A stretch of 64,000 nucleotides of DNA from CAWGCE01 sp964480915 (GTDB lineage Bacteria; Planctomycetota; Planctomycetia; Pirellulales; Pirellulaceae): positions 1 through 64,000 of the forward strand of contig CAYZRS010000001.1 of the NCBI GenBank assembly GCA_964480915.1, read 5' to 3'. The translations under genes were made by a program, and so were the position numbers. Shown one piece after another: positions 54,338-61,594 of this stretch. The notes below the pieces were generated by a model. That model was not told the DNA's origin and did not search any database. It was given only the letters and a program-made list of their open reading frames with translations. Positions within the stretch are counted from its first letter, which is position 1. Each line of letters starts with the position of its first letter.

Positions 54338-54901
54338 ATGAAGGGCGTAGTATTTACGACATTCTTGGATCTGGTGGAAACGCAATTCGGCGATGAGGTA
54401 GCAGATCGAATCATTGAAGAATCCAACCTCGCCACCGGGGGCGCCTATACGTCGGTAGGCACATACGACTGCGACGAACTGATCCAAATGGTGGTGGCAC
54501 TGAGCAAGCATACCGATGTGCCGATTCCGAAGCTAATCTTCGCTTTTGGGCAGTTTCTCTTCAAACGATTTACAGAAACTTATCCGCAGCTCTTCAGCGA
54601 TGCCGATTCGGCGTTTGATTTCCTGAGCAAAATTCACAGCTACATCCACGTCGAAGTCAAGAAACTGTATCCGAATGCTGAATTGCCGACGATCGAGCAT
54701 CGGTTCGTAGACGATCACCAGATGGAACTTGTCTACAAATCATCCCGACCATTCGCCGATCTGGCGGAGGGGCTGATTGTGGCCACCGTCGAGCATTTTG
54801 GCGAACCGATCACGGTTGTCCGCGAGGACATTGGCGCGGACGGTACGCAAGCGAAGTTTCATTTGACCGCTCAGATAAGGGTTGAGTCGTGTCTGCTGTA
54901 G
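54338..54901 (+). CDS. H-NOX heme-nitric oxide/oxygen sensor protein
   Basis: 187 residues, a stand-alone H-NOX domain. It binds heme and senses NO, and in known bacterial systems its ligand state controls an associated histidine kinase. The proximal heme ligand is H104 in IHVEVKKLYPNAELP, and the YxSxR heme-propionate motif is Y133-K-S135-S-R137 in YKSSRPFADLAEG. The N-terminus MKGVVFTTFLDLVE is typical. The start ATG 54338 has an ACGGAGG ribosome-binding site. The gene overlaps the kinase gene by 13 bases, so the sensor and kinase are almost certainly coupled. The distal Tyr of oxygen-binding members is not evident, which favours NO over O2; this is an inference. Confidence 0.93.
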   Translation: MKGVVFTTFLDLVETQFGDEVADRIIEESNLATGGAYTSVGTYDCDELIQMVVALSKHTDVPIPKLIFAFGQFLFKRFTETYPQLFSDADSAFDFLSKIHSYIHVEVKKLYPNAELPTIEHRFVDDHQMELVYKSSRPFADLAEGLIVATVEHFGEPITVVREDIGADGTQAKFHLTAQIRVESCLL

Positions 54902-55953
54902 ATGTCGCAAAACGCCGAGCTCAGCGGGAAAAACGTGCGAGACAAGAGGCGGAAAAGTTGCTGGAGCAGAAGAGTTTAGAGCTCTACAACGCGAATCAAG
55001 AACTCATGGCGGCACGCGATGACATGGAAGCACGCGTTGAGGATCGGACGCAGCAGTTGTCCGATGCCAACGAAAAGCTGCTGGAGCAGATGCGAGAACG
55101 GGAGGAACTGAGTCAGCAGTTGATTGCTCTCTCGCACGAAGCTGGACGCGCCGAAGTCGCCGTGGGCGTTTTACACAACGTGGGAAATGTTTTGAACAGC
55201 GTCAATGTATCCGCCGAGCTATGCGCAACACGACTGCGGAACAGTCGGTGCAGCGCGCTGCAAAAAGCGTCGGTGCTGTTGACGTCGAACCAGGATCGAC
55301 TTGCGGAGTTTTTGCAAACGGACGAGAGGGGGCAGAAGCTCCCTTCCTTCATCGAACAGGTGTCGCTGGCTTTGGACAAAGAGCGATTCGAGCTGCTAGA
55401 TGAGGTCGAGCAACTTCGCACGAACATCGAACATATCAAGGAGATCGTCCAGTCTCAGCAGGTTAGCGCGCGGGCGGTTGGTGTCATCGAATCGTTGCAG
55501 ATGACCGAATTGGTCGAACAGTCGATCAAGGTGAACGCCGACTCCTTGGCACGGCATCGCGTTGAGCTGGTTCGTGAATTCACGGGCGAGCTCGAGCTGA
55601 GTTCCGATCGGAATAAGATCGTGCAGATCTTTATCAATCTGCTTGGCAACGCAAAACAAGCAGTCGCTTCGCGATCCGATGGCAAGATAACGGTCCGGAT
55701 ATTCGAAACGGACGACGGGCGGGTCCGAACCGAAGTCGAAGATAACGGCTCCGGGATTTCGCACGAACATTTATCGAAGATTTTTGTATACGGCTTCACC
55801 ACGAAGGCAGATGGTCACGGTTTTGGGCTGCATAGCTGCGCCTTGGCCGCCAAGCAATTGGGAGGTTCGCTCACCGCGGACAGCCAAGGCCCTGGTTGCG
55901 GCGCTGTGTTTGCACTCACACTCCCAAAACAATACTCGGAGGACTCCGCATGA
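54889..55953 (+). CDS. H-NOX-associated histidine kinase
   Basis: 354 residues with GTG start inside the H-NOX gene. An N-terminal coiled coil (about 8-85, heptad-like with EKLLEQKSLELYNANQELM) leads to the phospho-acceptor region VAVGVLHNVGNVLNSV with H96. The ATPase domain has NLLGNAKQAV, EDNGSGI, and GHGFGLHSCALAAKQLGG. No sensor domain or membrane helix is present, so sensing is by the H-NOX partner. The LHNVGNVLN box is shared by other cytosolic H-NOX kinases. Stop and next start overlap as ATGA, so the response regulator is the direct partner. Confidence 0.92.
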   Translation: MSAVDVAKRRAQREKRARQEAEKLLEQKSLELYNANQELMAARDDMEARVEDRTQQLSDANEKLLEQMREREELSQQLIALSHEAGRAEVAVGVLHNVGNVLNSVNVSAELCATRLRNSRCSALQKASVLLTSNQDRLAEFLQTDERGQKLPSFIEQVSLALDKERFELLDEVEQLRTNIEHIKEIVQSQQVSARAVGVIESLQMTELVEQSIKVNADSLARHRVELVREFTGELELSSDRNKIVQIFINLLGNAKQAVASRSDGKITVRIFETDDGRVRTEVEDNGSGISHEHLSKIFVYGFTTKADGHGFGLHSCALAAKQLGGSLTADSQGPGCGAVFALTLPKQYSEDSA

Positions 55954-57998
55954 GTTCGTCCTTTTCAAAATTGAACGTTGGCGAATCCGCTTTTGAAGTC
56001 GTTCCGACAAAGATACTTGTCATCGACGACACGCCCGCCATCCATGCCGATATTCGCAAGATCCTGACGCCCGCCCAGGTGGACGACGAACTCGATGCGT
56101 TGACTGCCGAATTGTTCGACGACCCTTCAGGTGAATTGAGGGATACCGACGTCAGTTACGAAGTCGATTCGGCATTCCAGGGGAATACTGGCTTGAGCAT
56201 GGTGGCGAAGGCGATTGAAGCAGGGGAACCGTACTCGGTCGCCTTCATTGACGTGCGAATGGCACCTGGATGGGACGGTATCGAAACGATCGAACGCATC
56301 CGTGAAATTGATGACAAGATGCAGATCGTGCTGTGTACGGCCTATTCCGATTACAGTTGGGAAGAGTTGCGAAATCGCTTTGGCCGCAACGATTGGTTGT
56401 TGATCATCAAGAAACCATTTGACGTCGCCGAAGTTCAGCAATTGGCTTGCGCGTTGGCAGAGAAATGGAACCTGGCACAGCAGGCATCGTTCAACATGCA
56501 GCGGCTTGAGCACATCGTAACGAACCGGACAGCTCAACTGAATGCGGCCAACGTGAATCTTCGTGAAGCCAATCTCTACTTGCAAAAATCCAACGATCAG
56601 CTCACCACGGAGATGGCAGCCAGACGCGATGCCGATTTGAAGCTGATGCACATGGCTTACCATGACGCCTTGACCGGACTGCCCAACCGCACTCGCCTGT
56701 TAACGCACTTAGATGCCTGTCTTAAACGCGCTGAGCACGACGATGACTACAAATTTGCAGTCGTCTTCTTAGACCTGGACAATTTTAAGACGGTCAACGA
56801 CGATTTGGGACACCATGCTGGCGACGAAGTTCTCAAGCATGTGGCGCGAGAACTGGCATCGACTGTCGAACGACGGACGAAAGCAGACCATTCGTTGCTG
56901 GACCTGGTTTCCCGAATCGGAGGCGACGAGTTTGTAGTTCTGCTCGACGATATCACCGATGCCAGTGACCTCATGCAATTTGCGACACGGGCGCGGGAAG
57001 CACTTTCAAAACCGATTGAAATCGAGAATACCGAATTGGTTCCGCTGGCCAGCATTGGCCTAACGATCCGGGAAGGAGTCCATTCGGGGCCTCAGGATTT
57101 GCTGCGTGACGCCGACCTGGCGCTCTATCAAGCCAAAGGGAATGGCAAAGGAGGCATCGCAGTCTTTGATCAGGAAATGCGGGCGGCGCTGGTGGAACGC
57201 AAACGGGTGGAAGCCGATCTGCGCCATGCAGTTCAACGTGGTGAATTACTCGTCTACTATCAGCCATTGGTTGACATCGATTCGCAAGAGATCATCGGGT
57301 TGGAGGCGTTGGTGCGTTGGGAGCATCCTCTACGTGGCCTCTTACGTCCTGAAGTCTTTCTTGACGTCGCCGAGGAAGCTGGTCTGATCGAGGAAGTGGG
57401 CGAATGGGTCATCAACGAAGTATGCCGCTATGCGAGCGACCTAATTCAGAAGTGCCCGATTGCGAATGATATTCGCTTCTCGATTAACGTGGCCCGCAAA
57501 CAACTTTCACAAGGAAACCTTGTCGAGTGCATTCGCACCGCGCTGGATGAGTGGGGGCTGTCGCCCAATTCGCTGGCGATTGAAATCGCCGAATCGGTGA
57601 CGATTGGGAATATTGAGAGGATTCAAGAGCAATGCCAAACGCTGACTGAAATGGGCATTCCAATCTATCTGGATGACTTTGGTACGGGCTGCTCGTCGCT
57701 GAGCATGGTTCAATCGTTGCCATTCGCGGCCGTGAAGATCGATGAATCGGTGATCGGCGACATCGTGGATGCGCCTGCCGATTCGTTGCCTTTGGTCCAG
57801 GCAATGGCCTTGTTGGCCGAAAACCGGCGGTTTGACTTGATTGCAGAAGGGATTGAGACCGAATCGCAGTTCCACGTGTTGCGAGAATTAGGCTGCAATG
57901 TGGGGCAAGGGTTCTATTTTGCTCGTCCGATGCAGGCCGACCAGGTTTCCGAGTTGCTGCTACGCAAATCGCTGAAGACGAAAAGTCGGCCAAAATAG
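55950..57998 (+). CDS. Response regulator with GGDEF and EAL domains (c-di-GMP turnover)
   Basis: 682 residues. The receiver domain has the acidic pair DD (26-27), acceptor D101 in FIDVRMAPGWDG, and K155 in IKKPFD. It also has an acidic insert of about 30 residues between helix 1 and strand 2. A coiled-coil linker follows (about 165-230). GGDEF is intact (324-328), so diguanylate cyclase activity is possible; the usual RxxD inhibitory site is not seen just upstream. The EAL domain is also intact (EALVRW 452-457, N513, DDFGTG 575-580, K596), so c-di-GMP hydrolysis is possible too. Phosphorylation by the preceding kinase probably sets the balance. With H-NOX this forms a NO-to-c-di-GMP pathway, as in Shewanella and Legionella. 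Confidence 0.93.
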   Translation: MSSSFSKLNVGESAFEVVPTKILVIDDTPAIHADIRKILTPAQVDDELDALTAELFDDPSGELRDTDVSYEVDSAFQGNTGLSMVAKAIEAGEPYSVAFIDVRMAPGWDGIETIERIREIDDKMQIVLCTAYSDYSWEELRNRFGRNDWLLIIKKPFDVAEVQQLACALAEKWNLAQQASFNMQRLEHIVTNRTAQLNAANVNLREANLYLQKSNDQLTTEMAARRDADLKLMHMAYHDALTGLPNRTRLLTHLDACLKRAEHDDDYKFAVVFLDLDNFKTVNDDLGHHAGDEVLKHVARELASTVERRTKADHSLLDLVSRIGGDEFVVLLDDITDASDLMQFATRAREALSKPIEIENTELVPLASIGLTIREGVHSGPQDLLRDADLALYQAKGNGKGGIAVFDQEMRAALVERKRVEADLRHAVQRGELLVYYQPLVDIDSQEIIGLEALVRWEHPLRGLLRPEVFLDVAEEAGLIEEVGEWVINEVCRYASDLIQKCPIANDIRFSINVARKQLSQGNLVECIRTALDEWGLSPNSLAIEIAESVTIGNIERIQEQCQTLTEMGIPIYLDDFGTGCSSLSMVQSLPFAAVKIDESVIGDIVDAPADSLPLVQAMALLAENRRFDLIAEGIETESQFHVLRELGCNVGQGFYFARPMQADQVSELLLRKSLKTKSRPK

Positions 57999-58077
57999 AA
58001 TTTGAAACTCGACCTTGAATTTCTACTCAGAATCGTTCCAATGTCAGCGGGAAGAAGGCAACCGCTGAGGCGCATGA

Positions 58078-59241
58078 GTGAACGGTACGGAAAAAACTGA
58101 AGGGCGATGTTACGTCTGCTTTCGACCGATCAATCTTTGCTTTTGCGATCAAATTCCACGCATCGATAATCAAACCGATGTCTTGATCGTGCAGCACCCA
58201 CGCGAACGACGACATGCCTTCAATTCTGCTCGCATCGTTGACCGAGCATTGCTGAAATCCGAGTTGGTTTGTGGCTACCCTCTGAACATCGCCGCATCCG
58301 ATCTGCCGTTCCTTCCGGGCGCTGCGTTGCTCTATCCGGGCGCAGAAGTCGTCGAACTGGATCAGCTCGAGCGAAGCCAGCTCCCTCGGCAGCTCGTCGT
58401 CGTGGATGGGACTTGGCATCAGGCCAAAACGATGGTTCGCGATGTACCGGCGCTGAGGCAATTGCCTCGCGTCCGACTGAGGCCCTCCGAGCCAGGCCGT
58501 TTTCGGATTCGTCGTGAACCCACGCTAGAATCATTGTCGACGTTAGAAGCGGTTGCCATGGCGATGAAGGTGCTCGAGCCGAATACGCCTGGCATGGGAG
58601 AATTAGAAACTGCTTTCGACGCGATGGTAAATCGGCAATTGGCTCATCCCAACATGCGGCATCACTGGCGGCGCAACGCGCGACGCAGCGGGGACGGTGG
58701 AAATGTTCCGAAGCGGCTCGCCGATCCGCGGGCCGACATTGTTGTCGCTTACGGCGAGTCGGTCCAAGTCGACCTTTCGCCCGGCACCGGTCGGACCTTA
58801 GTTTACTGGGTGGCGGAGCGCATCCGGACGGGGGAGACATTTGCCCATTGGTTAGGGACCAAAGAAGAACTTAGCCCGGCTTGTCTCGCCCATTTACAGT
58901 TGAGGAGCGAAGATTTTGACCAGGCATCCTCACGCGGCGAATTTTGCGCATCCTGGAGCGACTTCTTTCGAGAAACGGACACACTCGCCGTCTACAACCA
59001 GCGAACCGTCGATCTGCTTCGCGGCATGCACGCTGACTGCGCGCCTCATATCATTTTGAAATCGATTCGGCTTGGTCAAAACGCGAACCAGCGGATCGCG
59101 GCCTCTTTGGATCGGGCGCTGATGGGACTGGAAGTGAAGGTGGGAGAGCCACAGGTGGCAGGACGGGCAGGTAAACGGTTGGCAAACGCCGTGGCGCTCG
59201 TCAAATTCCTCCGCGAGTCGGCTACACGACAATCCCGTTAA
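58078..59241 (+). CDS. DTW-domain protein with DnaQ-like degenerate C-terminal domain
   Basis: 387 residues from GTG 58078. The first 200 are a DTW domain: zinc-type cysteines C11, C14, C21, C23 (CYVC..CFC), HPRE, LLYPG and VVDGTWHQAK (110-113 being DGTW). DTW proteins related to TapT modify tRNA uridine with a 3-amino-3-carboxypropyl group. The remaining about 170 residues read like a DEDDh exonuclease (RNase T/DnaQ type): GESVQVDLSPGTGRTLVYWVAERIRTGETF, LAVYNQRTVDLLR, and AGRAGKRLANAVALVKFLRE match its three blocks. The first catalytic Asp and the late His/Asp appear to be replaced, so it is probably a non-catalytic binding domain. This second assignment is my own pattern match. Confidence 0.82.
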   Translation: MNGTEKTEGRCYVCFRPINLCFCDQIPRIDNQTDVLIVQHPRERRHAFNSARIVDRALLKSELVCGYPLNIAASDLPFLPGAALLYPGAEVVELDQLERSQLPRQLVVVDGTWHQAKTMVRDVPALRQLPRVRLRPSEPGRFRIRREPTLESLSTLEAVAMAMKVLEPNTPGMGELETAFDAMVNRQLAHPNMRHHWRRNARRSGDGGNVPKRLADPRADIVVAYGESVQVDLSPGTGRTLVYWVAERIRTGETFAHWLGTKEELSPACLAHLQLRSEDFDQASSRGEFCASWSDFFRETDTLAVYNQRTVDLLRGMHADCAPHIILKSIRLGQNANQRIAASLDRALMGLEVKVGEPQVAGRAGKRLANAVALVKFLRESATRQSR

Positions 59242-59320
59242 TCGGAAGCGGGCCTTGGCATCTCAATGGCTCGAATTAGCGCCCAACAGAGTTCGCACGC
59301 TCGGTTTCGCGACTTGACGA

Positions 59321-60391
59321 CTACGACTCTTGATCTTCTTCAGCCGGCGAACGGCCAGGGAGGACGATGCCGTGTTTCGCGATGCGACGGTAGAGGACGC
59401 TGCGGGGAATTCCCAGCAAACGAGCGGCTGCGGATTGGTTGAAATTGGTCTTCTGCAGTGATTCTTGAATGTGTTGTCGTTCCAAGGCGTTGAGCGTCAT
59501 CCAGGAATCGTCGCTTGGATTGTGAGGGTAGGGGATGCGTTGTTCGTGAGATGCCGAGACCTGGTTGATCTTGGTGACGGCATGAGCCGGTTCCGGGGCT
59601 GGTGCGGGCGGCGGCGCATTCGTCTTGCTCGGGACGAATGCCGAATGAACCATCAGGTCTTCACATGTCATGACCGTTGCATCGGAAGCGTAAGCTGCAT
59701 TTTCCAGGACGTTTTCTAGCTCACGCACGTTTCCAGGCCAGCTGTGCGAAAGCAGTAGCGCCATCGCTTCCGGAGCGAGCGCCTTGCGAGGGACGTGTTG
59801 GCGATCGGAAAGCCGTCCCAAGATATGGTCGGCGATCGTGGGAATGTCTTCGGGCCGTTCGCCAAGCGGAATGGTACGAATCGGCACGACTGCCAATCGG
59901 TAGAACAGGTCTCGACGAAAACGGCCGTCCTGTACGGCGTTTTCGAGATCGGCATTCGTGGCCGCGATGAGGCGAATGTCGACAGGTAGTTCTTTGTGAG
60001 AGCCGACCGGCACGACGACGCGTTCTTGGAGGACGCGCAGCAATTTGGCCTGCAGGCCCAACTCCATATCGCCGATCTCATCGAGAAAAACCGTTCCCCC
60101 GGAAGCGGCTCGGAAGCAGCCGAGCGTATCGCTGATGGCGCCGGTGAATGCGCCCTTCACGTGACCGAACATGTGGCTTGCAAAGAGGGTTCCAGTGACC
60201 GAAGCGCAATCGATCGGAATGAAGGGCTTGTTGGCCCGGTCACTCTGCTCGTGAACCGCCCGGGCGATGAGCTCCTTACCGGTTCCGCTCGGTCCGGTCA
60301 CAAGGACGGTCGAAGGTCGGGACGCGACACTGGCGATTTGTTGCCGCAGCGTTTTCGCCCATTGAGATGAGCCGACGATTTCTCGTGACAT
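59321..60391 (-). CDS. Sigma-54-dependent transcriptional activator without sensor domain
   Basis: 356 residues. The protein starts directly with the AAA+ central domain: Walker A GPSGTGKE (33-40), the sigma-54 contact loop GAFTGA (80-85), Walker B GTVFLDEIGD (99-108), and the arginine region RFRRDLFYRL. The C-terminus is a Fis-type helix-turn-helix (NFNQSAAARLLGIPRSVLYRRI, about 315-340). There is no receiver, GAF or PAS domain, as in PspF. The segment before GAFTGA reads ASHMFGHVKG where ESELFGHEKG is usual. It diverges from a -24/-12 promoter 300 bp away, which is its most likely target. GAGGG precedes ATG 60391. Confidence 0.94.
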   Translation of the reverse strand: MSREIVGSSQWAKTLRQQIASVASRPSTVLVTGPSGTGKELIARAVHEQSDRANKPFIPIDCASVTGTLFASHMFGHVKGAFTGAISDTLGCFRAASGGTVFLDEIGDMELGLQAKLLRVLQERVVVPVGSHKELPVDIRLIAATNADLENAVQDGRFRRDLFYRLAVVPIRTIPLGERPEDIPTIADHILGRLSDRQHVPRKALAPEAMALLLSHSWPGNVRELENVLENAAYASDATVMTCEDLMVHSAFVPSKTNAPPPAPAPEPAHAVTKINQVSASHEQRIPYPHNPSDDSWMTLNALERQHIQESLQKTNFNQSAAARLLGIPRSVLYRRIAKHGIVLPGRSPAEEDQES

Positions 60392-60520
60392 TGCTGCCCT
60401 CAGTTTCCTTTCGGAGCCCGTCGAACAAAGGGCGCTCTTCCGGGGGGATCTCTTGTGCTAATTCGAGTCGCATCATGCCCTCTCATAATAACACAGGGCC
60501 TTTGGATGTCCACGAAAGGG

Positions 60521-60538
60521 GCGCCCTCTAGCGGGCGC
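60521..60538. other. Short inverted repeat in the sigma-54 cassette intergenic region
   Basis: GCGCCC, loop TCTAGC, GGGCGC forms a 6-bp GC-rich hairpin. It lies in the 356-bp region between the activator gene and the sigma-54-driven gene. No U-tract follows on either strand. Could be a protein site or chance in GC-rich sequence. Confidence 0.45.
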
Positions 60539-60561
60539 ATGTGTCTGTTTTCGTGCGCCTT

Positions 60562-60597
60562 ATGTCCGATTCTGGACATCTGACTGTCCGGAATCGG
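60562..60597. promoter_or_regulatory. Imperfect 13-bp inverted repeat, candidate activator (enhancer) site
   Basis: CCGATTCTGGACA (60566-60578), spacer TCTGAC, TGTCCGGAATCGG (60585-60597); the arms match at 12 of 13 positions. An overlapping shorter palindrome ATGTCC-N6-GGACAT (60562-60579) uses the same half-site, giving three TGTCC/GGACA units within 30 bp. The centre is about 105 bp upstream of the -24 element, the usual place for a sigma-54 activator to bind. Binding by the Fis-type activator next door is inferred. Confidence 0.65.
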
Positions 60598-60650
60598 GCG
60601 CTCATGCCAGCCACCAGCGGTGGGGAAAACACGAGAATCAGAGCGAATCC

Positions 60651-60671
60651 CCTGCGGCAGGCGTTTTTTTT
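60651..60671 (+). terminator. Weak hairpin followed by eight T
   Basis: CCTG, loop CGG, CAGG, then CG and TTTTTTTT. The stem is only four pairs, so termination would be inefficient. Placed just before the sigma-54 promoter, it might reduce read-in from the left. Confidence 0.35.
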
Positions 60672-60686
60672 AGTGTGGTCAAAGCT

Positions 60687-60701
60687 TGGCACGCACTTTG
60701 C
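60687..60701 (+). promoter_or_regulatory. Sigma-54 (-24/-12) promoter
   Basis: TGGCAC (60687-60692), five bases, TTGC (60698-60701). The invariant GG and GC are separated by exactly 10 bases and every consensus base is present. Transcription should start about 12 bases after the GC, near 60713, leaving a leader of about 35 bases to ATG 60748. Use would need an enhancer-binding activator, and one is encoded divergently at 59321-60391. Confidence 0.88.
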
Positions 60702-60747
60702 CTTACTTTGCTTCACGTAGAGTCGGCACGAAAGGGAAAAAGATTCA

Positions 60748-61149
60748 ATGATCGCATCCAACAAATCCAATGACCTACCACTCGTTGTTATTGTCTCGGA
60801 AGACAATGCACGATTCGCAAGCATCCAACGACGCTTGTCTGATCGGTGTGTTTTCTTCACTTGCAGCAGTGAATTAGCTGCTGCTCGAATCGCACGAGAC
60901 GAGCTTGTGAGCGGCTGGCTCATCGACGCGACGAGTTCCTCTGCACTGACGCTCGCAAGTCAATTGGCAGGGACCTCTGGTGGTCATCGGATGGCGTTGG
61001 TCGACACGAATTATCATGCCGAAGCAGAGATTGCCGCGTACCAGACCGGGGCATTTTACGCGTGTGGTGACTTGGTTCCCGAATGGGTCGAAGGATTCCT
61101 GGGATTCGAAAGCCAAGCGTGTTCTGCAAAAACGTTGATTTCTAACTGA
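60748..61149 (+). CDS. Receiver-like small protein, sigma-54-driven
   Basis: 133 residues, with sequence alternation like a response-regulator receiver. LVVIVSEDNARFASIQRRLSD (strand 1 and helix 1) is followed by VSGWLIDATSSSALTLASQL, with D60 at the acceptor position. MALVDTNYHAEAEIAAYQTGAFYACGD would be strand 4 to strand 5. The acidic pair is reduced (S-E-D), and the conserved Lys near the end is absent, so it is a divergent or pseudo-receiver. No output domain. It lies directly behind the sigma-54 promoter and ahead of a small basic protein, and is probably a single-domain signalling or binding protein. Function unknown. Confidence 0.75.
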   Translation: MIASNKSNDLPLVVIVSEDNARFASIQRRLSDRCVFFTCSSELAAARIARDELVSGWLIDATSSSALTLASQLAGTSGGHRMALVDTNYHAEAEIAAYQTGAFYACGDLVPEWVEGFLGFESQACSAKTLISN

Positions 61150-61213
61150 GTCGCTGAAAGCACGTCCAAGACAAACAGACCAAAACAAAGCACGAGAGTA
61201 AGGGAGTAAGCAA

Positions 61214-61435
61214 ATGATTAGGCCAATCGAAGCGTTGAACGATTTGGACCACGTTTTCGATGAATACGAAAGCGAACCGGGGTTCACTCGTATCCAGAGT
61301 TCTAAGAATCGCACCATGCCGGTTCGCTCACATTCTTCCACCAATAACGGTCGCCGCCGTACCGGTGCGAAACGGACCAAGGTTAAGGTTGGTATGCAGC
61401 GTCGCTACAACAAAAAAGTGCTGCACAACAACTAA
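61214..61435 (+). CDS. Small basic protein of unknown function
   Basis: 73 residues. The first half is acidic (IEALNDLDHVFDEYESEPG). The second is strongly basic and rich in Arg, Lys, Asn and Ser (NNGRRRTGAKRTKVKVG, then MQRRYNKKVLHNN), so it may bind nucleic acid. A ribosome-binding sequence AAGGGAG lies upstream of ATG 61214. It is 64 bases after the receiver-like gene and followed 20 bases later by a strong terminator, so the two genes form a short transcript from the sigma-54 promoter. No family recognised. Confidence 0.7.
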   Translation: MIRPIEALNDLDHVFDEYESEPGFTRIQSSKNRTMPVRSHSSTNNGRRRTGAKRTKVKVGMQRRYNKKVLHNN

Positions 61436-61455
61436 GCATCAGAAACAATAGAAAG

Positions 61456-61485
61456 ACGGCGCTATTTCCAGAGCGCCGTTTTTTT
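61456..61485 (+). terminator. Rho-independent terminator
   Basis: ACGGCGCT, loop ATTTCCAG, AGCGCCGT, then six T with a trailing A. An 8-bp perfect stem with a U-tract, 20 bases after the small basic protein. It is the clearest intrinsic terminator in the window and closes the sigma-54 unit. Confidence 0.92.
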
Positions 61486-61594
61486 ATGCGCATTGCCAAC
61501 CGTTTGCCCAAACCGAACCAGTACTTGCTGCTGAAAAGTCGATGCGCCAGAATGCGCGGTTCGTTCGCCCTGCTACTTCCGCGCGAGATGCCCG

